A DNA stretch of 64,000 bases from JAWWOL01 sp963797535 (GCA_963797535.1 CAWCPQ010000005.1:62001-126000); one strand, 5' to 3'. Counted from the first letter of the stretch, positions 45,729 through 55,139 are shown. A program made the numbers and translations. Notes: a model not told the origin generated them from the letters alone.

Positions 45729-47840
45729 TCAGCTTCCGGGCGCAGTGCTCGGGGGCTCCACCGTCGGCGCGGGACCGGGCGTGGGCGGCGGCGGGCCAGC
45801 CGGGACGGTGCCCAGCGTGCTGCCGTAGCCGGCCGAACCGTTGCCAGCCGAGCCGTTGCCTGCCGAGCCGTTGCCTGCGGCGGGGGCGCCGCCGGCCTCG
45901 CTCAGCTCACGGACGTCGGCCGGACCCATCAGCGCCAGCTCACGCGGGGTGAGGACCGGCGGCTGGTCGGACGGCTTGCGCTTGCCCCAGCCGGTGTAGG
46001 AGGCCCGGAACGGACGACGCTGGATCGGGGCGAAGACCTCGAGCACCTCGTCCTTGGTCAGCGTCTCCTTGTCCATCAGCTTGAGCACCAGGTCGTCGAG
46101 GACGTCGCGGTACTGGACCAGGATCTCCCAGGCCACGTCGTGCGCCGACTCGATCAGCCCGCGCACCTCGTCGTCGATCGCAGCGGCGATCTGCTCGGAG
46201 TAGTCGCGCTGGTGGCCCATGTCGCGGCCGAGGAAGACCTCGCCCTCGTTCTGGCCGAACTTGCGCGCACCCAGGCGGTCGCTCATGCCGTACTCGGTGA
46301 TCATCGCCCGCGAGATGGCGGTGGCCTTCTCGATGTCGTTGGACGCACCGGTGGTCGGCTCGTGGAAGACGAGCTCCTCAGCCGTACGGCCACCGAGCAG
46401 CATGGCGAGCTGGTCGACCATCTCGGAGCGGGTGGTCAGGAACTTGTCCTCGGTGGGCAGCGTCATCGTGTAGCCGAGGGCGCGGCCGCGGGGCAGGATC
46501 GTCACCTTGTGCACCGGGTCGCTGTTGGGCAACGCGTGCGCGACGAGAGCGTGGCCACCCTCGTGGTAGGCGATGATCTTCTTTTCCTTGTCCGACATGA
46601 CCCGGCTCTTGCGCTCCGGCCCGGCCATGACCCGGTCGATCGACTCCTCGAGGGTCTTGCCGTCGATCTCGTGCCGGTCCATGCGGGCGGTGAGCAGCGC
46701 CGCCTCGTTGATGACGTTGGCGAGGTCGGCGCCGGTGAAGCCAGGGGTGCGGCGAGCGATGACGTCGAGGTCGACGTCGGCGGCCATCGGCTTGCCCTTG
46801 GCGTGGACGGCGAGGATGCCCTTGCGGCCCTCGAGGTCCGGACGGTCGACCACGATCTGGCGGTCGAAGCGACCGGGCCGCAGCAGTGCGGGGTCGAGGA
46901 TGTCGGGACGGTTGGTCGCTGCGATCAGGATGACGCCGCCCTTGACGTCGAAGCCGTCCATCTCGACCAGCAGCTGGTTGAGGGTCTGCTCGCGCTCGTC
47001 GTGGCCACCGCCGAGACCGGCACCGCGGTGCCGGCCGACAGCGTCGATCTCGTCGATGAAGATGATCGCCGGGGCGTTGGTCTTGGCCTGCTCGAACAGG
47101 TCGCGGACCCTGGATGCGCCCACGCCGACGAACATCTCGACGAAGTCCGAGCCGGAGATCGAGTAGAACGGCACGCCTGCCTCGCCGGCCACCGCTCGCG
47201 CCAGCAGCGTCTTGCCGGTGCCGGGAGGCCCGTACAGCAGGACGCCCTTGGGGATCTTGGCTCCGACAGCCTGGAACTTGGCCGGGTTCTCGAGGAACTC
47301 CTTGATCTCCTGGAGCTCCTCGATCGCCTCGTCGGCTCCGGCGACATCGGCGAACGTGGTCTTGGGGGTCTCCTTGGTGACCAGCTTGGCCTTGGCCTTG
47401 CCGAAGTTCATCACCCTCGAGCCGCCGCCTTGCATCTGGTTCATGAAGAACAGCAGCAGGCCGACGACGACGATGATCGGGAAGATCGAGAAGAACAGGC
47501 TGGACAGCACAGAGTCGTGGCTGACGACCGTGGTGTAGACACACGCCTCCGGCTTGCACTGCGCCTTGATCTGGTTGAGCAGCGGCACGTCGTAGTTGAC
47601 CGGGTAGGAGGCCACGACCTGCTTGCCGTCGTTGCCCTTGAGCTTGAGGACGACCTGCTGTTCCTTGTCCTTGATGGTGGCCTTGACGACCTGACCGGAG
47701 GAGAGGTAGGTGTCGACCTGGGACAGGGTCACGGACTTCGGGGCCTGACCCACACTGACGAACTTGATCAGTGCGAGGCCCACGAAGGCGAAGACGATGA
47801 CCCATACGACGGGCCCGCGGAAGTAGCGCTTGAGATCCAT
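45729..47840 (-). CDS. ftsH: ATP-dependent zinc metalloprotease FtsH
   Basis: A 703-residue protein from ATG 47840. Two membrane segments (about residues 10-28 and 115-133) flank an extracytoplasmic domain. AAA Walker A is GPPGTGKT, Walker B IIFIDEID, the SRH covers NRPDILDPALLRPGRFDRQ, and the zinc site is HEGGH with downstream Glu/Asp. The C-terminal tail is a Gly/Asn/Ser/Ala repeat then Pro-rich. FtsH degrades membrane and regulatory proteins. It heads the ftsH-folE-mprF-folP-folB-folK-DUF3180 run. No frame break. Confidence 0.97.
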   Translation of the reverse strand: MDLKRYFRGPVVWVIVFAFVGLALIKFVSVGQAPKSVTLSQVDTYLSSGQVVKATIKDKEQQVVLKLKGNDGKQVVASYPVNYDVPLLNQIKAQCKPEACVYTTVVSHDSVLSSLFFSIFPIIVVVGLLLFFMNQMQGGGSRVMNFGKAKAKLVTKETPKTTFADVAGADEAIEELQEIKEFLENPAKFQAVGAKIPKGVLLYGPPGTGKTLLARAVAGEAGVPFYSISGSDFVEMFVGVGASRVRDLFEQAKTNAPAIIFIDEIDAVGRHRGAGLGGGHDEREQTLNQLLVEMDGFDVKGGVILIAATNRPDILDPALLRPGRFDRQIVVDRPDLEGRKGILAVHAKGKPMAADVDLDVIARRTPGFTGADLANVINEAALLTARMDRHEIDGKTLEESIDRVMAGPERKSRVMSDKEKKIIAYHEGGHALVAHALPNSDPVHKVTILPRGRALGYTMTLPTEDKFLTTRSEMVDQLAMLLGGRTAEELVFHEPTTGASNDIEKATAISRAMITEYGMSDRLGARKFGQNEGEVFLGRDMGHQRDYSEQIAAAIDDEVRGLIESAHDVAWEILVQYRDVLDDLVLKLMDKETLTKDEVLEVFAPIQRRPFRASYTGWGKRKPSDQPPVLTPRELALMGPADVRELSEAGGAPAAGNGSAGNGSAGNGSAGYGSTLGTVPAGPPPPTPGPAPTVEPPSTAPGS
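45826..45891 (-). repeat. Tandem 15-base repeat in the ftsH 3' end
   Basis: Four imperfect copies of a 15-base unit (coding for AGNGS, last copy AGYGS) lie in the tail of ftsH. Such repeats can vary in copy number between strains without upsetting the frame. Confidence 0.75.
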
Positions 47841-48259
47841 TGACTCGGAGACGCCGCGAGGACGCCCCGTCCCTCCTGCCACTGGTCACGGGATCACCGA
47901 CGGTGAACCCCTGGGTCGAGCTCGCCACCCTGAGCCTCGACGGAGCGTCGAAAACCACAGGAATGCTTCATGCGACGGTACACCGCGTGACCTCCGAACA
48001 ACGATCCGGAGACCATGCTGGTGCACGCTCGCAAGCGCCCAACGTACGCCAGCGGGACGGTGTTCCTGTGAGCGTTGCCCGGCTTCTCAGCGCCGCCTCA
48101 GGTTGGCCGCCGGCGTCCCGGCTGCGCCCGTGGGGCGGGGAGGGGTGTGCGGCCGGCGGAAACCCGGCGGAAGGATGGACGCCCAGCGTGTCCTGGTACC
48201 AGTTTCGGTCCATCCTTCGGCAGGGTTGCGTCGGGCGCCGCCTCAGGTCGGTCGGCGGT
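47841..48259. other. ftsH/hpt intergenic region (419 bases) with a long hairpin
   Basis: No gene is recognised on either strand. It should hold the ftsH promoter. An 11-base perfect stem (GAAGGATGGAC 48170-48180 with its complement 48208-48218) spans a 27-base loop, near the hpt stop; it may end hpt transcription. A nested GGTACC lies in the loop. I see no tRNA or riboswitch core. Confidence 0.5.
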
Positions 48260-48835
48260 TCAGGTCTGGTAGATCGCCGGCTTGAGCGTCCCCACGTACG
48301 GCAGGTTGCGGTAGCGCTCGGCGTAGTCCAGCCCGTACCCGACCACGAACTCGTTCGGGATGTCGAAGCCCATGTACTTCACCGGGACGTCGACCTTGGC
48401 GGCGTCGGGCTTGCGCAGCAGCGCGAGCACCTCGACCGACGCCGGCTCGCGCGAACGCAGGTTGCGGAGCAGCCAGCTCAGGGTCAGGCCGGAGTCGATG
48501 ATGTCCTCGACCACGACCACGTTGCGGCCGGAGATGTCCTTGTCGAGGTCCTTGAGGATCCGCACCACGCCCGAGGAACGCGTCCCCGACCCGTACGACG
48601 AGACCGCCATGAAGTCGAGCTGCACCGGCAGCGTGATGGCGCGGGACAGGTCGGCCATCACCATGTAGGCGCCGCTGAGCACGCCGACCAGCAGCACGTC
48701 CTTGCCCGCGTAGTCCCTGTCGATCTCCGCCGCCAGCTCTTCGATCTTCGCCTTGATCTGCTCGGCGGAGATCAGCGTCGACTCGATGTCGTCGTCCAGC
48801 ACCCGGGCAGCTCCTCGCGCAGTGGTCTCGGTCAT
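48260..48835 (-). CDS. hpt: Hypoxanthine phosphoribosyltransferase
   Basis: A 191-residue protein from ATG 48835. The PRPP motif is VVVVEDIIDSGLTL near residue 105, with GVLSGAYMVMADL and SSYGSGTRSSG. It salvages hypoxanthine and guanine. Its start overlaps the tilS stop (ATGA). The tilS-hpt-ftsH order is classical in many bacteria. Confidence 0.95.
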   Translation of the reverse strand: MTETTARGAARVLDDDIESTLISAEQIKAKIEELAAEIDRDYAGKDVLLVGVLSGAYMVMADLSRAITLPVQLDFMAVSSYGSGTRSSGVVRILKDLDKDISGRNVVVVEDIIDSGLTLSWLLRNLRSREPASVEVLALLRKPDAAKVDVPVKYMGFDIPNEFVVGYGLDYAERYRNLPYVGTLKPAIYQT

Positions 48836-49806
48836 AACGGTCGGCCAAAGCGCAGCCTGTCACAGTCCCTCGAACCGTTGTACGGGCCGGGTAGCGCGAC
48901 CGGTCCCTGTCCGCGCCAGTCCGTGACCAACCGGTCCAGCTCACGGACGTGGGTGGCCGTGATCGAGCCGGCGGGGACGCCGCCGCGCAGGGCAGCCGCC
49001 TTGAGCACCCGGGTACGAACAGCAGCCGGGAGCGCCGACAGCATGCCCACGTCGAGTCCGCCCGCGTCGTCGGTGGCTGCCCGGAGCGCCTCCACCGCCC
49101 AGCCGTCGAGGGCGTCAGCGTCAGCACTGAGCTGGGCCGCGGTCCTGGCCAGCGCCTCGGCAACGCCCGGCCCGACGGTCGCCTCGAGCGCCGGCAGGGC
49201 GCTGCGCCGGACGCGCACCCTGGCGTAGGCGTCGTCGTCGTTCATCGGGTCGGACCAGGGCTGGAGGCCGGCAGCCGCGCACGCCTGCTCGGTCTCGGTG
49301 CGGCGGAGGCCGAGGAACGGCCGGCGGAGCAGACCGGCCGCCGCTGGCATGCCGGCCAGTGAGCGTGCCCCCGAGCCGCGGGCCAGCCCCAGCAGTACCG
49401 TCTCGGCCTGGTCGTCGAGGGTGTGGCCGAGCAGGATGGCGTCGGCGCCGAATCGCTGCGCCGCCGCGGTCAGGGCGGCGTACCGCGCGTCGCGAGCGGC
49501 GGCCTCCGGGCCGCCGACGCCATCGACGACGACTCTGACCACCTCGGCGTCGACGCCGAGCGAGGCTGCCTGCTCAGCGACGTTGGCCGCCTGCTCCGCC
49601 GAGCCCGCCTGCAGCCCGTGGTCGACGGTGACCGCGAGGACCCGTACACCGTGCTCAGCTTGCTTGGGCGCTTCGAAGGCGGTGGCGGCGAGCAACGCCA
49701 GAGAGTCGGCTCCCCCGCTGACGGCGACGATCACCGCTCGGGCGTCGGGCAGGCACCGCCGGACGGCGAGGCGGGTCGCTGCGACCGCGGGGATCGGCCC
49801 GGTCAT
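48832..49806 (-). CDS. tilS: tRNA(Ile)-lysidine synthetase TilS
   Basis: A 324-residue protein from ATG 49806. The PP-loop motif SGGADSLAL is near residue 30, with DHGLQ and LLGHTLDDQAETVLLGLARGSG following; this fits the N-type ATPase. The short C-terminal helical domain is typical of actinobacteria. It makes lysidine at C34 of tRNA-Ile2, so AUA is read correctly. It lies four bases after the zinc protease gene. Confidence 0.95.
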   Translation of the reverse strand: MTGPIPAVAATRLAVRRCLPDARAVIVAVSGGADSLALLAATAFEAPKQAEHGVRVLAVTVDHGLQAGSAEQAANVAEQAASLGVDAEVVRVVVDGVGGPEAAARDARYAALTAAAQRFGADAILLGHTLDDQAETVLLGLARGSGARSLAGMPAAAGLLRRPFLGLRRTETEQACAAAGLQPWSDPMNDDDAYARVRVRRSALPALEATVGPGVAEALARTAAQLSADADALDGWAVEALRAATDDAGGLDVGMLSALPAAVRTRVLKAAALRGGVPAGSITATHVRELDRLVTDWRGQGPVALPGPYNGSRDCDRLRFGRPL

Positions 49807-49810
49807 CGAC

Positions 49811-50908
49811 TCAGGCCGGGCTGCCGGCGGGGTCGCTGAGGACCCTGGCGATCCACAGGTCCGGATCGGCGATGTCGGCCTTGGTGGGCAACGTCGCCGG
49901 TGAGGTCCACACCTGGTTGAACGCCTCCATGCCGACCTTGTCGACGACGTGGCGGACGAACACGTGGCCCTCGGCGTACTGCCGCATCTTGGCGTCGAGG
50001 CCGAGCAGCTGGCGCACGGCCTTGTCGAACGGGCTGATCTTCTTGCGGCGCTCGTCGAAGACGGCGCGAATCTTGGCGACGCTCGGCACCACCTTGGGGC
50101 CGACCGCGTCCATGACGTACTCGGCGTGACCTTCGAGCAACGTCATGACGGCGGAGATCCGTTCGAGCACGATCTTCTGCTCCGGCGTCTGCACCGCCTC
50201 GGCCAGGCTCACCGACTCGTCGCCCTTGATCGCCTCGGCGAGGGCGCCGACGCCGTTCAGCATCTTCTTCATCATGGCCGAGGGGTCGAGGTCGGTGGCG
50301 TCGAGATAGGCCTCGATCTCCGACTTCAGGTGGTCGCGCATCCAGGGCACGGCAGTGAACTGCGTCTTGTGGGTCACTTCGTGCAGGCAGACCCAGAGCC
50401 GGAAGTCGCGCGGGTCGACGCCCATCGCCCGCTCGGCGGCCACGATGTTGGGCGCCACCAGGGTGAGCCGGCCCTGTCCGGCGCCTGCGGGCAGGAAGAC
50501 CTCGTACTGCCCGAGGATCTTGCCGGCCAGGTAGGACAGGATCACGCCGACCTGGGCGCCGGCGACCTTGGCGCCGACCGCGCGGCTGGTCGGACCGGGC
50601 TGCTTCTTGCGCAGCGCGAGCTTGGCCACGACCGGAGCGAGGAGCACTTCGAAACCCTGCACGTTGGCCTTGGCCCAGCCGGGGCGGTCGACGACGACGA
50701 CCTTGCCGGGGTCACCGACCGAGACCAGACCGGTGAACTCGCGGACGTGGTCCTCGGCCTCGACCGCCAGCCGGCGCAGCTCGGCGACGATGTCGTGCGC
50801 CTCCTCCAGCGTGACCTTGGGGCCGGGCTTGACCAGCCGGGAGGCGGTCGAGACGGCGACCTGCCAGTCGACCACTGCGAGCGGCACGGCGGGGTTCTCG
50901 GCTGTCAT
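49811..50908 (-). CDS. Zinc-dependent metalloprotease-like protein (DUF2342)
   Basis: A 365-residue protein from ATG 50908. It contains HEVTHKTQF, an HExxH zinc site, at about residue 180, inside a helical body (SRLVKPGPKVTLEEAHDIVAEL, VDRPGWAKANVQGF). It matches the DUF2342 family, also called coenzyme F420 biosynthesis-associated, which sits next to dacB and tilS in actinobacteria. Whether it cleaves protein is unproven. No signal peptide is seen. Confidence 0.88.
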   Translation of the reverse strand: MTAENPAVPLAVVDWQVAVSTASRLVKPGPKVTLEEAHDIVAELRRLAVEAEDHVREFTGLVSVGDPGKVVVVDRPGWAKANVQGFEVLLAPVVAKLALRKKQPGPTSRAVGAKVAGAQVGVILSYLAGKILGQYEVFLPAGAGQGRLTLVAPNIVAAERAMGVDPRDFRLWVCLHEVTHKTQFTAVPWMRDHLKSEIEAYLDATDLDPSAMMKKMLNGVGALAEAIKGDESVSLAEAVQTPEQKIVLERISAVMTLLEGHAEYVMDAVGPKVVPSVAKIRAVFDERRKKISPFDKAVRQLLGLDAKMRQYAEGHVFVRHVVDKVGMEAFNQVWTSPATLPTKADIADPDLWIARVLSDPAGSPA

Positions 50909-50940
50909 GGGCACGAGCCTACGTCGGGTCCCCCGGCGAC

Positions 50941-50995
50941 CACTGGTGCGCGGCGCACCGTAACCGGGCCCCATTCGGTACGGGCTGCACCAGTG
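50941..50995. repeat. Inverted repeat in the DUF2342/dacB gap
   Basis: CACTGGTGC (50941-50949) and GCACCAGTG (50987-50995) form 9-base perfect arms; a nested GGTGCGC/GCGCACC dyad (50945-50959) competes with the left arm. It lies between the dacB stop and the DUF2342 start, so it may terminate dacB or affect the DUF2342 promoter. Confidence 0.55.
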
Positions 50996-51013
50996 ATCGC
51001 GTAGCGGGCCGGC

Positions 51014-52231
51014 TCAGAGGTGGCTGCGGGACAGCACCGTCACCGCTTTGTCGATGGCTGTCCGCGCCCGGTACGCCGAGCTGAGCGGGCCGCCGATCAG
51101 GAACGAGAACGTCACCCGGTGACCGGCAGCGTTGACCACGAACCCGCTCAGCGCCCGCATCCCGTCCAGCGTCCCGGTCTTGGCGTGAACGCGGTGCACG
51201 GTCCCGCACAGCCTCGCCTTGAGCGTCCCGTCGACGCAGCCGATCGGGAGTCCCGCGTAGAGGTAAGGCCCGAGCCGCGGGTCGCGGGTCGTGGCCACCA
51301 GCCAGGCCACCTCTGCGTTGGCCGACATCCGGTCCAGCCGCGAGAGCCCGGAACCGTCCTCGATGTTTCCGCCCAGGCGCAGGTGCATCTTGGCCGCCTC
51401 GGCCCGGATCACCTTGACGCCACCGAGGCTGGAGCCGAGACCTCTGGCCGCGCCGACGTCCTCGAGCAGGATCTCGGCGTAGAAGTTGTCGGACACCTTC
51501 AACATGGTGCGCACCACCGACGACAGTGGCGCGGAGGAGACGGACGTCAGCGGGTGCGGCTTGCTCGACGGGTGCCCGACCGTGAAGTGGCCGTGCACTG
51601 CGATACCAGCCGCGGCCAGCGCCCGGCCCACCGCCTGCAGGTTGCCGATGGAGGGGTTGCCCAGGTAACCGGCGTCCGTGCGCCACCCGTTGCCGTCGAC
51701 CGAGAACGCCGACAGCGGGCCGAGCTCCTCGGGCACCCACTGCGGCTTCCAGCCAGCAGCCCGCCGCTGCCGGCCGAACAAGGTGTCGTCCAGGACGATG
51801 CCGCCGGTGATGGTACGGACGCCCTTGGCGTGCAGCTGCCGCGCGAGCGTTCGCAACCCGGCCGACGTCAGCGTGGGGTCACCACCGGCGGTCACCACGA
51901 GCCGACCGCGGATCACTCCGTGCGGGTCCGGCGCCACCGTGGAGCCGACCCTGGTCACGAATCGGTGCGACGGTCCCAGCACCCGAAGCGCGGTGTAGGC
52001 GGTGATCAGCTTTTCGGTCGACGCCGGTGAGAGCGCCAATGCCGGCGTACGGGTGAAGACGGTGCCCCGGCCCGCGACATCCACCCGTACGGACATCCCG
52101 GTCGAGCCGCTGCCCGCGAGCGCTGAGCCGAGCTGGCTGGCCAGTGACGGCGAGGCTGCACCGGCCGGTGCAGCGGCCACGGCGACGAGAACCGCGGAGG
52201 TGGCCAGGGCGACGGTGGCGCTGCGCAGCAT
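51014..52231 (-). CDS. dacB: D-alanyl-D-alanine carboxypeptidase/endopeptidase, PBP4 class (first paralogue)
   Basis: A 405-residue secreted protein with a Sec signal peptide (about residues 1-25, ending AGAA). The penicillin-binding active site is STEK (Ser71, Lys74), with SDN near residue 247 and KTG near 350. The domain between SxxK and SxN is the PBP4-type insert. It trims or cleaves peptide cross-links in the wall. A second PBP4-class gene lies at 58783-60228, so the usual dacB position appears twice. Confidence 0.92.
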   Translation of the reverse strand: MLRSATVALATSAVLVAVAAAPAGAASPSLASQLGSALAGSGSTGMSVRVDVAGRGTVFTRTPALALSPASTEKLITAYTALRVLGPSHRFVTRVGSTVAPDPHGVIRGRLVVTAGGDPTLTSAGLRTLARQLHAKGVRTITGGIVLDDTLFGRQRRAAGWKPQWVPEELGPLSAFSVDGNGWRTDAGYLGNPSIGNLQAVGRALAAAGIAVHGHFTVGHPSSKPHPLTSVSSAPLSSVVRTMLKVSDNFYAEILLEDVGAARGLGSSLGGVKVIRAEAAKMHLRLGGNIEDGSGLSRLDRMSANAEVAWLVATTRDPRLGPYLYAGLPIGCVDGTLKARLCGTVHRVHAKTGTLDGMRALSGFVVNAAGHRVTFSFLIGGPLSSAYRARTAIDKAVTVLSRSHL

Positions 52232-52437
52232 CGGGGGCTCTTCCGGTTCGTCGGGCGGAGCCGGATATCTCCGGTCCAGCAGACAGTGTGCATGTCCCGG
52301 CCGCTGAGTGGGCTTCGTACGACGTGGCGGGTCGTCGTGAATGTGGGTTAACCGTCGCCTGGCGACGCTCCGCCCACTTTCACGCGCGCCGGATCAATTC
52401 GCTCGTGCGCCGCCCTGGCCCACGAGATGCTGCACGC

Positions 52438-53286
52438 ATGCTGCTCCTCCTGCCGCGCGACCCGCTTGCCCCTCGCCGGGTCGACGAGCGCTTCCGGCCG
52501 GAGGCTGACGCGGCCCGCGAGCTCGGGATCAGCGTCGGGCTGCTCGACCACGACGCCCTGACGCGCGGGCGGCCGGGGAAAGCCCTGCGGCAGCTGCCGG
52601 AGGACCACGACGCCGTCTACCGGGGCTGGACGCTGCGCAGTGAGCAGTACGCGACCCTGGCGGCGATGCTGGAGCGACGAGGCGTGACCATGCGCACGTC
52701 GCCGAAGAACTACGCCAAGGCCCACGAGCTGCCCCACTGGATCCAGGCACTAGACCGCGTCACTCCCGCCAGTGCGTGGACCAGCGGACCGGCCCTTGAC
52801 TGTTTCGACGCCGCCTGTGCCGAGCTCGGAGCCGGCCCGGCGGTGCTTCGGGACTATGCGAGGTCCCTCAAGCAGCACTGGCTCGAGGCGGCGTACATCC
52901 CCGACGCCACCGACGTTGCCGGGGCACGAGCCGTCGCCGAGCGTTTCGTCGCCCTGCGGGGGGAGGACTTCACCGGCGGCTTCGTCGTACGACGGTACGA
53001 GACGTTCGCCTCTGCGGAGGCCCGCACCTGGTGGATCGACGGCCGATGTGCCTTCGTGACGGCACATCCGGACAGCCCGGCGCACAGCCCCATGCCTTTA
53101 CTTCATCGGATCGAGCCGTTGCTCGGCAGGCTCGGGCTGCCGTTCGTGACGGTCGACCTGGCTCTGCGTGACGACGGGGTGTGGCGGGTCATCGAGCTCG
53201 GTGACGGCCAGGTGTCCGATCGCCCGTCGAACCTGCCGGCCCTGGAGCTGGTACGGGCACTGTGCTCGGCTCGCCATGCGCTCTAG
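52438..53286 (+). CDS. ATP-grasp domain protein (DUF4343-like)
   Basis: A 282-residue protein from ATG 52438. It shows an early YRGWTLRSEQYATLAAMLERRG region, SPKNYAKAHELPHWIQAL, LKQHWLEAAY, GGFVVRRYE and a late FVTVDLALRDDGVWRVIELGDGQVSDRP with the acidic metal set of ATP-grasp ligases. The family joins a carboxylate to an amine or thiol with ATP; the substrate is unknown. An upstream gap of 206 bases from dacB can hold its promoter. Confidence 0.75.
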   Translation: MLLLLPRDPLAPRRVDERFRPEADAARELGISVGLLDHDALTRGRPGKALRQLPEDHDAVYRGWTLRSEQYATLAAMLERRGVTMRTSPKNYAKAHELPHWIQALDRVTPASAWTSGPALDCFDAACAELGAGPAVLRDYARSLKQHWLEAAYIPDATDVAGARAVAERFVALRGEDFTGGFVVRRYETFASAEARTWWIDGRCAFVTAHPDSPAHSPMPLLHRIEPLLGRLGLPFVTVDLALRDDGVWRVIELGDGQVSDRPSNLPALELVRALCSARHAL

Positions 53287-53311
53287 CGTCCGGGCCGCGG
53301 GTCCGGCAGGC

Positions 53312-54070
53312 TCAGCTGTGCAGCACGGCCTCGTAGACCGCTTGACTGGCCGCGCTGGGTGACACGCCCAGCTCGTCCCGGAGCACCCGCCTCAGGTCGC
53401 CGTACACCGTGAGGGCCTCAGCGACGTTTCCCTGCAATGCCAGGGACCGCATCAGCACCTGGTAGCCGCTTTCACGCAGCGGGACCAGCCGCACCAGCTG
53501 CCGGCCGGCGCGGACGGCGGCCGGCAGCTCGGTTCCGCCGGTGCCCAGCGCCGCCGCGGCGTACGCCTCGAGCGCGCGAAGCCGGATCTCCGCCAGCTGA
53601 CCACGCCGTACCGAGATCCAGGGCGCCTCGTCACCCGGCAGCAGCTCACGCTCGGCGATGATCATCGCCACGAGCGACGAGCCCCAAGCAGCCTTGCAGT
53701 CGCCCAGCGCCAGCCGCGACTCGGCCTTGTGGACGGCTGCTTCCGCGACCTCGACATCCACTCGCGAGTCCTGACCGAGGATCAGTCGCAGACTGGTCCG
53801 GCCGTCGAGCACCCCCGGGCCCAAAGCCTTGCGCAGCTTGGAGATGAGCGCGCTGAGAGCGGCTTCACTCGCCGCCGGCTGCTGATCCGGCCACAGCGCC
53901 TCAGCCAGCTCGTCGCGTCCCACGACCCGGTGCCGGTTGAGTACGAGGTAGGCCAGCAGCACTCGCCCCTGCCGGCCGGGCAGCCGTCCGTCGAGCCGCT
54001 CGCCGTCCAGCTCGAAGACGATCGGCCCGCACAGCTGCACTCGACAAGGTGGCGCTGACACCAAGGTCAC
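53312..54070 (-). CDS. SARP-type regulator (OmpR-like wHTH plus bacterial transcriptional activation domain)
   Basis: A 252-residue protein. GTG 54070 (TLVSAPPCRVQLCGPIVFELDG) fits the usual start; earlier starts would run over the divergent small gene. The first about 95 residues form a winged HTH (GRQGRVLLAYLVLNRHRVVGRDELAEALWP, given here in two parts of the helix set; SALISKLRKALG), and about residues 100-250 are the BTAD helical domain (RLRALEAYAAAAL; SGYQVLMRSLALQGN; YGDLRRVLRDELGVSPS). SARPs usually activate a nearby gene set. The divergent DUF1059-rhodanese-cupin genes are its likely targets. Confidence 0.88.
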   Translation of the reverse strand: MTLVSAPPCRVQLCGPIVFELDGERLDGRLPGRQGRVLLAYLVLNRHRVVGRDELAEALWPDQQPAASEAALSALISKLRKALGPGVLDGRTSLRLILGQDSRVDVEVAEAAVHKAESRLALGDCKAAWGSSLVAMIIAERELLPGDEAPWISVRRGQLAEIRLRALEAYAAAALGTGGTELPAAVRAGRQLVRLVPLRESGYQVLMRSLALQGNVAEALTVYGDLRRVLRDELGVSPSAASQAVYEAVLHS

Positions 54071-54119
54071 GCCAACATTCTGGCAATGGGGCTGTCGTAC
54101 AACAACGAAGGAGGACGAC

Positions 54120-54278
54120 ATGGCCAGGACCATTCGCTGTGAATGTGGCTACGTGGCTCGTGGAAACACCGACGACGAGGTGATCTCCACGATCCGCGCC
54201 CACATGGGGACTGACCACCCCGCCCTCCTGGAATCGGTCAGCCGGGACGACCTGCTCGGCTGGGTTCAGGTGGAGTAA
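54120..54278 (+). CDS. Small DUF1059-type protein
   Basis: A 52-residue protein from ATG 54120, with GAAGGAGG five bases upstream. It starts MARTIRCECGYVARGNTDDE and has AHMGTDHP, so it keeps the Cys pair (CxC) and His typical of DUF1059. It may bind a metal. It is divergent from the SARP gene by 49 bases and lies 18 bases before the rhodanese gene, suggesting one short operon. Confidence 0.8.
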   Translation: MARTIRCECGYVARGNTDDEVISTIRAHMGTDHPALLESVSRDDLLGWVQVE

Positions 54279-54296
54279 TCAGCTCTGGAGGACCCC

Positions 54297-55139
54297 ATGC
54301 CCACCCTGCAAGCACCAACGCCGGCAGCCGACCTGCGGCACGAGGTCCTCGTCGAGCCCCAGTGGCTCGAGGACCACCTGAGCGACCCGCAGGTGCGGGT
54401 CATCGAGGTCGACGTCAGCCCGAGCTCGTTCAACGAGGCGCACCTGCCCGGCGCGACGCTATGGAACATCTACCGCGACCTCAAGGACAACGACTACCGG
54501 CTGCGCAGCTCAGCCGAGCTGATGACCGTCCTCGCCGGTATCGAGGCCGGCTCGACGGTCGTCATCTACGGCTACGCCCCGGCGATGGGCTTCTGGCTGC
54601 TGAAGCTGTACGGGCACCGGGATGTGCGAATCCTCAACGCCAGCAAGGAAACCTGGCGCAGCGAGGGGCGCCCGATGAGCACCGACGTCAACCCACCGGC
54701 GACGTCGCCGTACGTCCCAGCTCACTCCGGCGAGGACGTGCGTGCCGAGCAGAACGCCGTACGGGCAGCAATTCTCGACGGTTCGGCAACCCTGCTGGAT
54801 GTACGCAGCGAGCTGGAGTTCACCGGCGAGCGGTTCTGGCCATCAGGTGCCGCCGAGGAGCTCGGGCGCGCCGGACACATCCCCACTGCTGTCCACGTGC
54901 CGATCGACGAGCTGACGGACGAGCGGGGTGCCTACCGCAGCCAAACGGACCTGGCTCGAGTGTTCGAAACGGTCGCCAACACCACCGGCAACGTCATCAC
55001 CTACTGCGCGATCGGCGGTCGCGCCAGCACCGCCTGGTTCGTCTTGACTTACCTGCTGGGGAGGAAGACCGTGCAGGTCTACGACGGCTCGTGGGCCGAG
55101 TGGGGACGACTCCCGGACACGCCCGTAGCGACCGCTTAG
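54297..55139 (+). CDS. Thiosulfate/3-mercaptopyruvate sulfurtransferase (two rhodanese domains)
   Basis: A 280-residue protein from ATG 54297 behind GGAGG. The first rhodanese domain (about residues 15-130) lacks the catalytic Cys (VVIYGYAPAMGFWLL); the second (about 150-275) keeps it in TYCAIGGRAS. This inactive-plus-active layout is standard for the family. It moves sulfane sulfur from thiosulfate to cyanide or thiols. A cupin gene follows after 49 bases. Confidence 0.9.
   Translation: MPTLQAPTPAADLRHEVLVEPQWLEDHLSDPQVRVIEVDVSPSSFNEAHLPGATLWNIYRDLKDNDYRLRSSAELMTVLAGIEAGSTVVIYGYAPAMGFWLLKLYGHRDVRILNASKETWRSEGRPMSTDVNPPATSPYVPAHSGEDVRAEQNAVRAAILDGSATLLDVRSELEFTGERFWPSGAAEELGRAGHIPTAVHVPIDELTDERGAYRSQTDLARVFETVANTTGNVITYCAIGGRASTAWFVLTYLLGRKTVQVYDGSWAEWGRLPDTPVATA

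Noticed and set aside
46140..47843. 567-residue open reading on the plus strand opposite ftsH
   Set aside because: Shadow of the intact ftsH gene; no recognisable domain.
47841..48259. Riboswitch or T-box in the ftsH/hpt gap
   Set aside because: Only one simple stem is clear; no conserved riboswitch core could be recognised.
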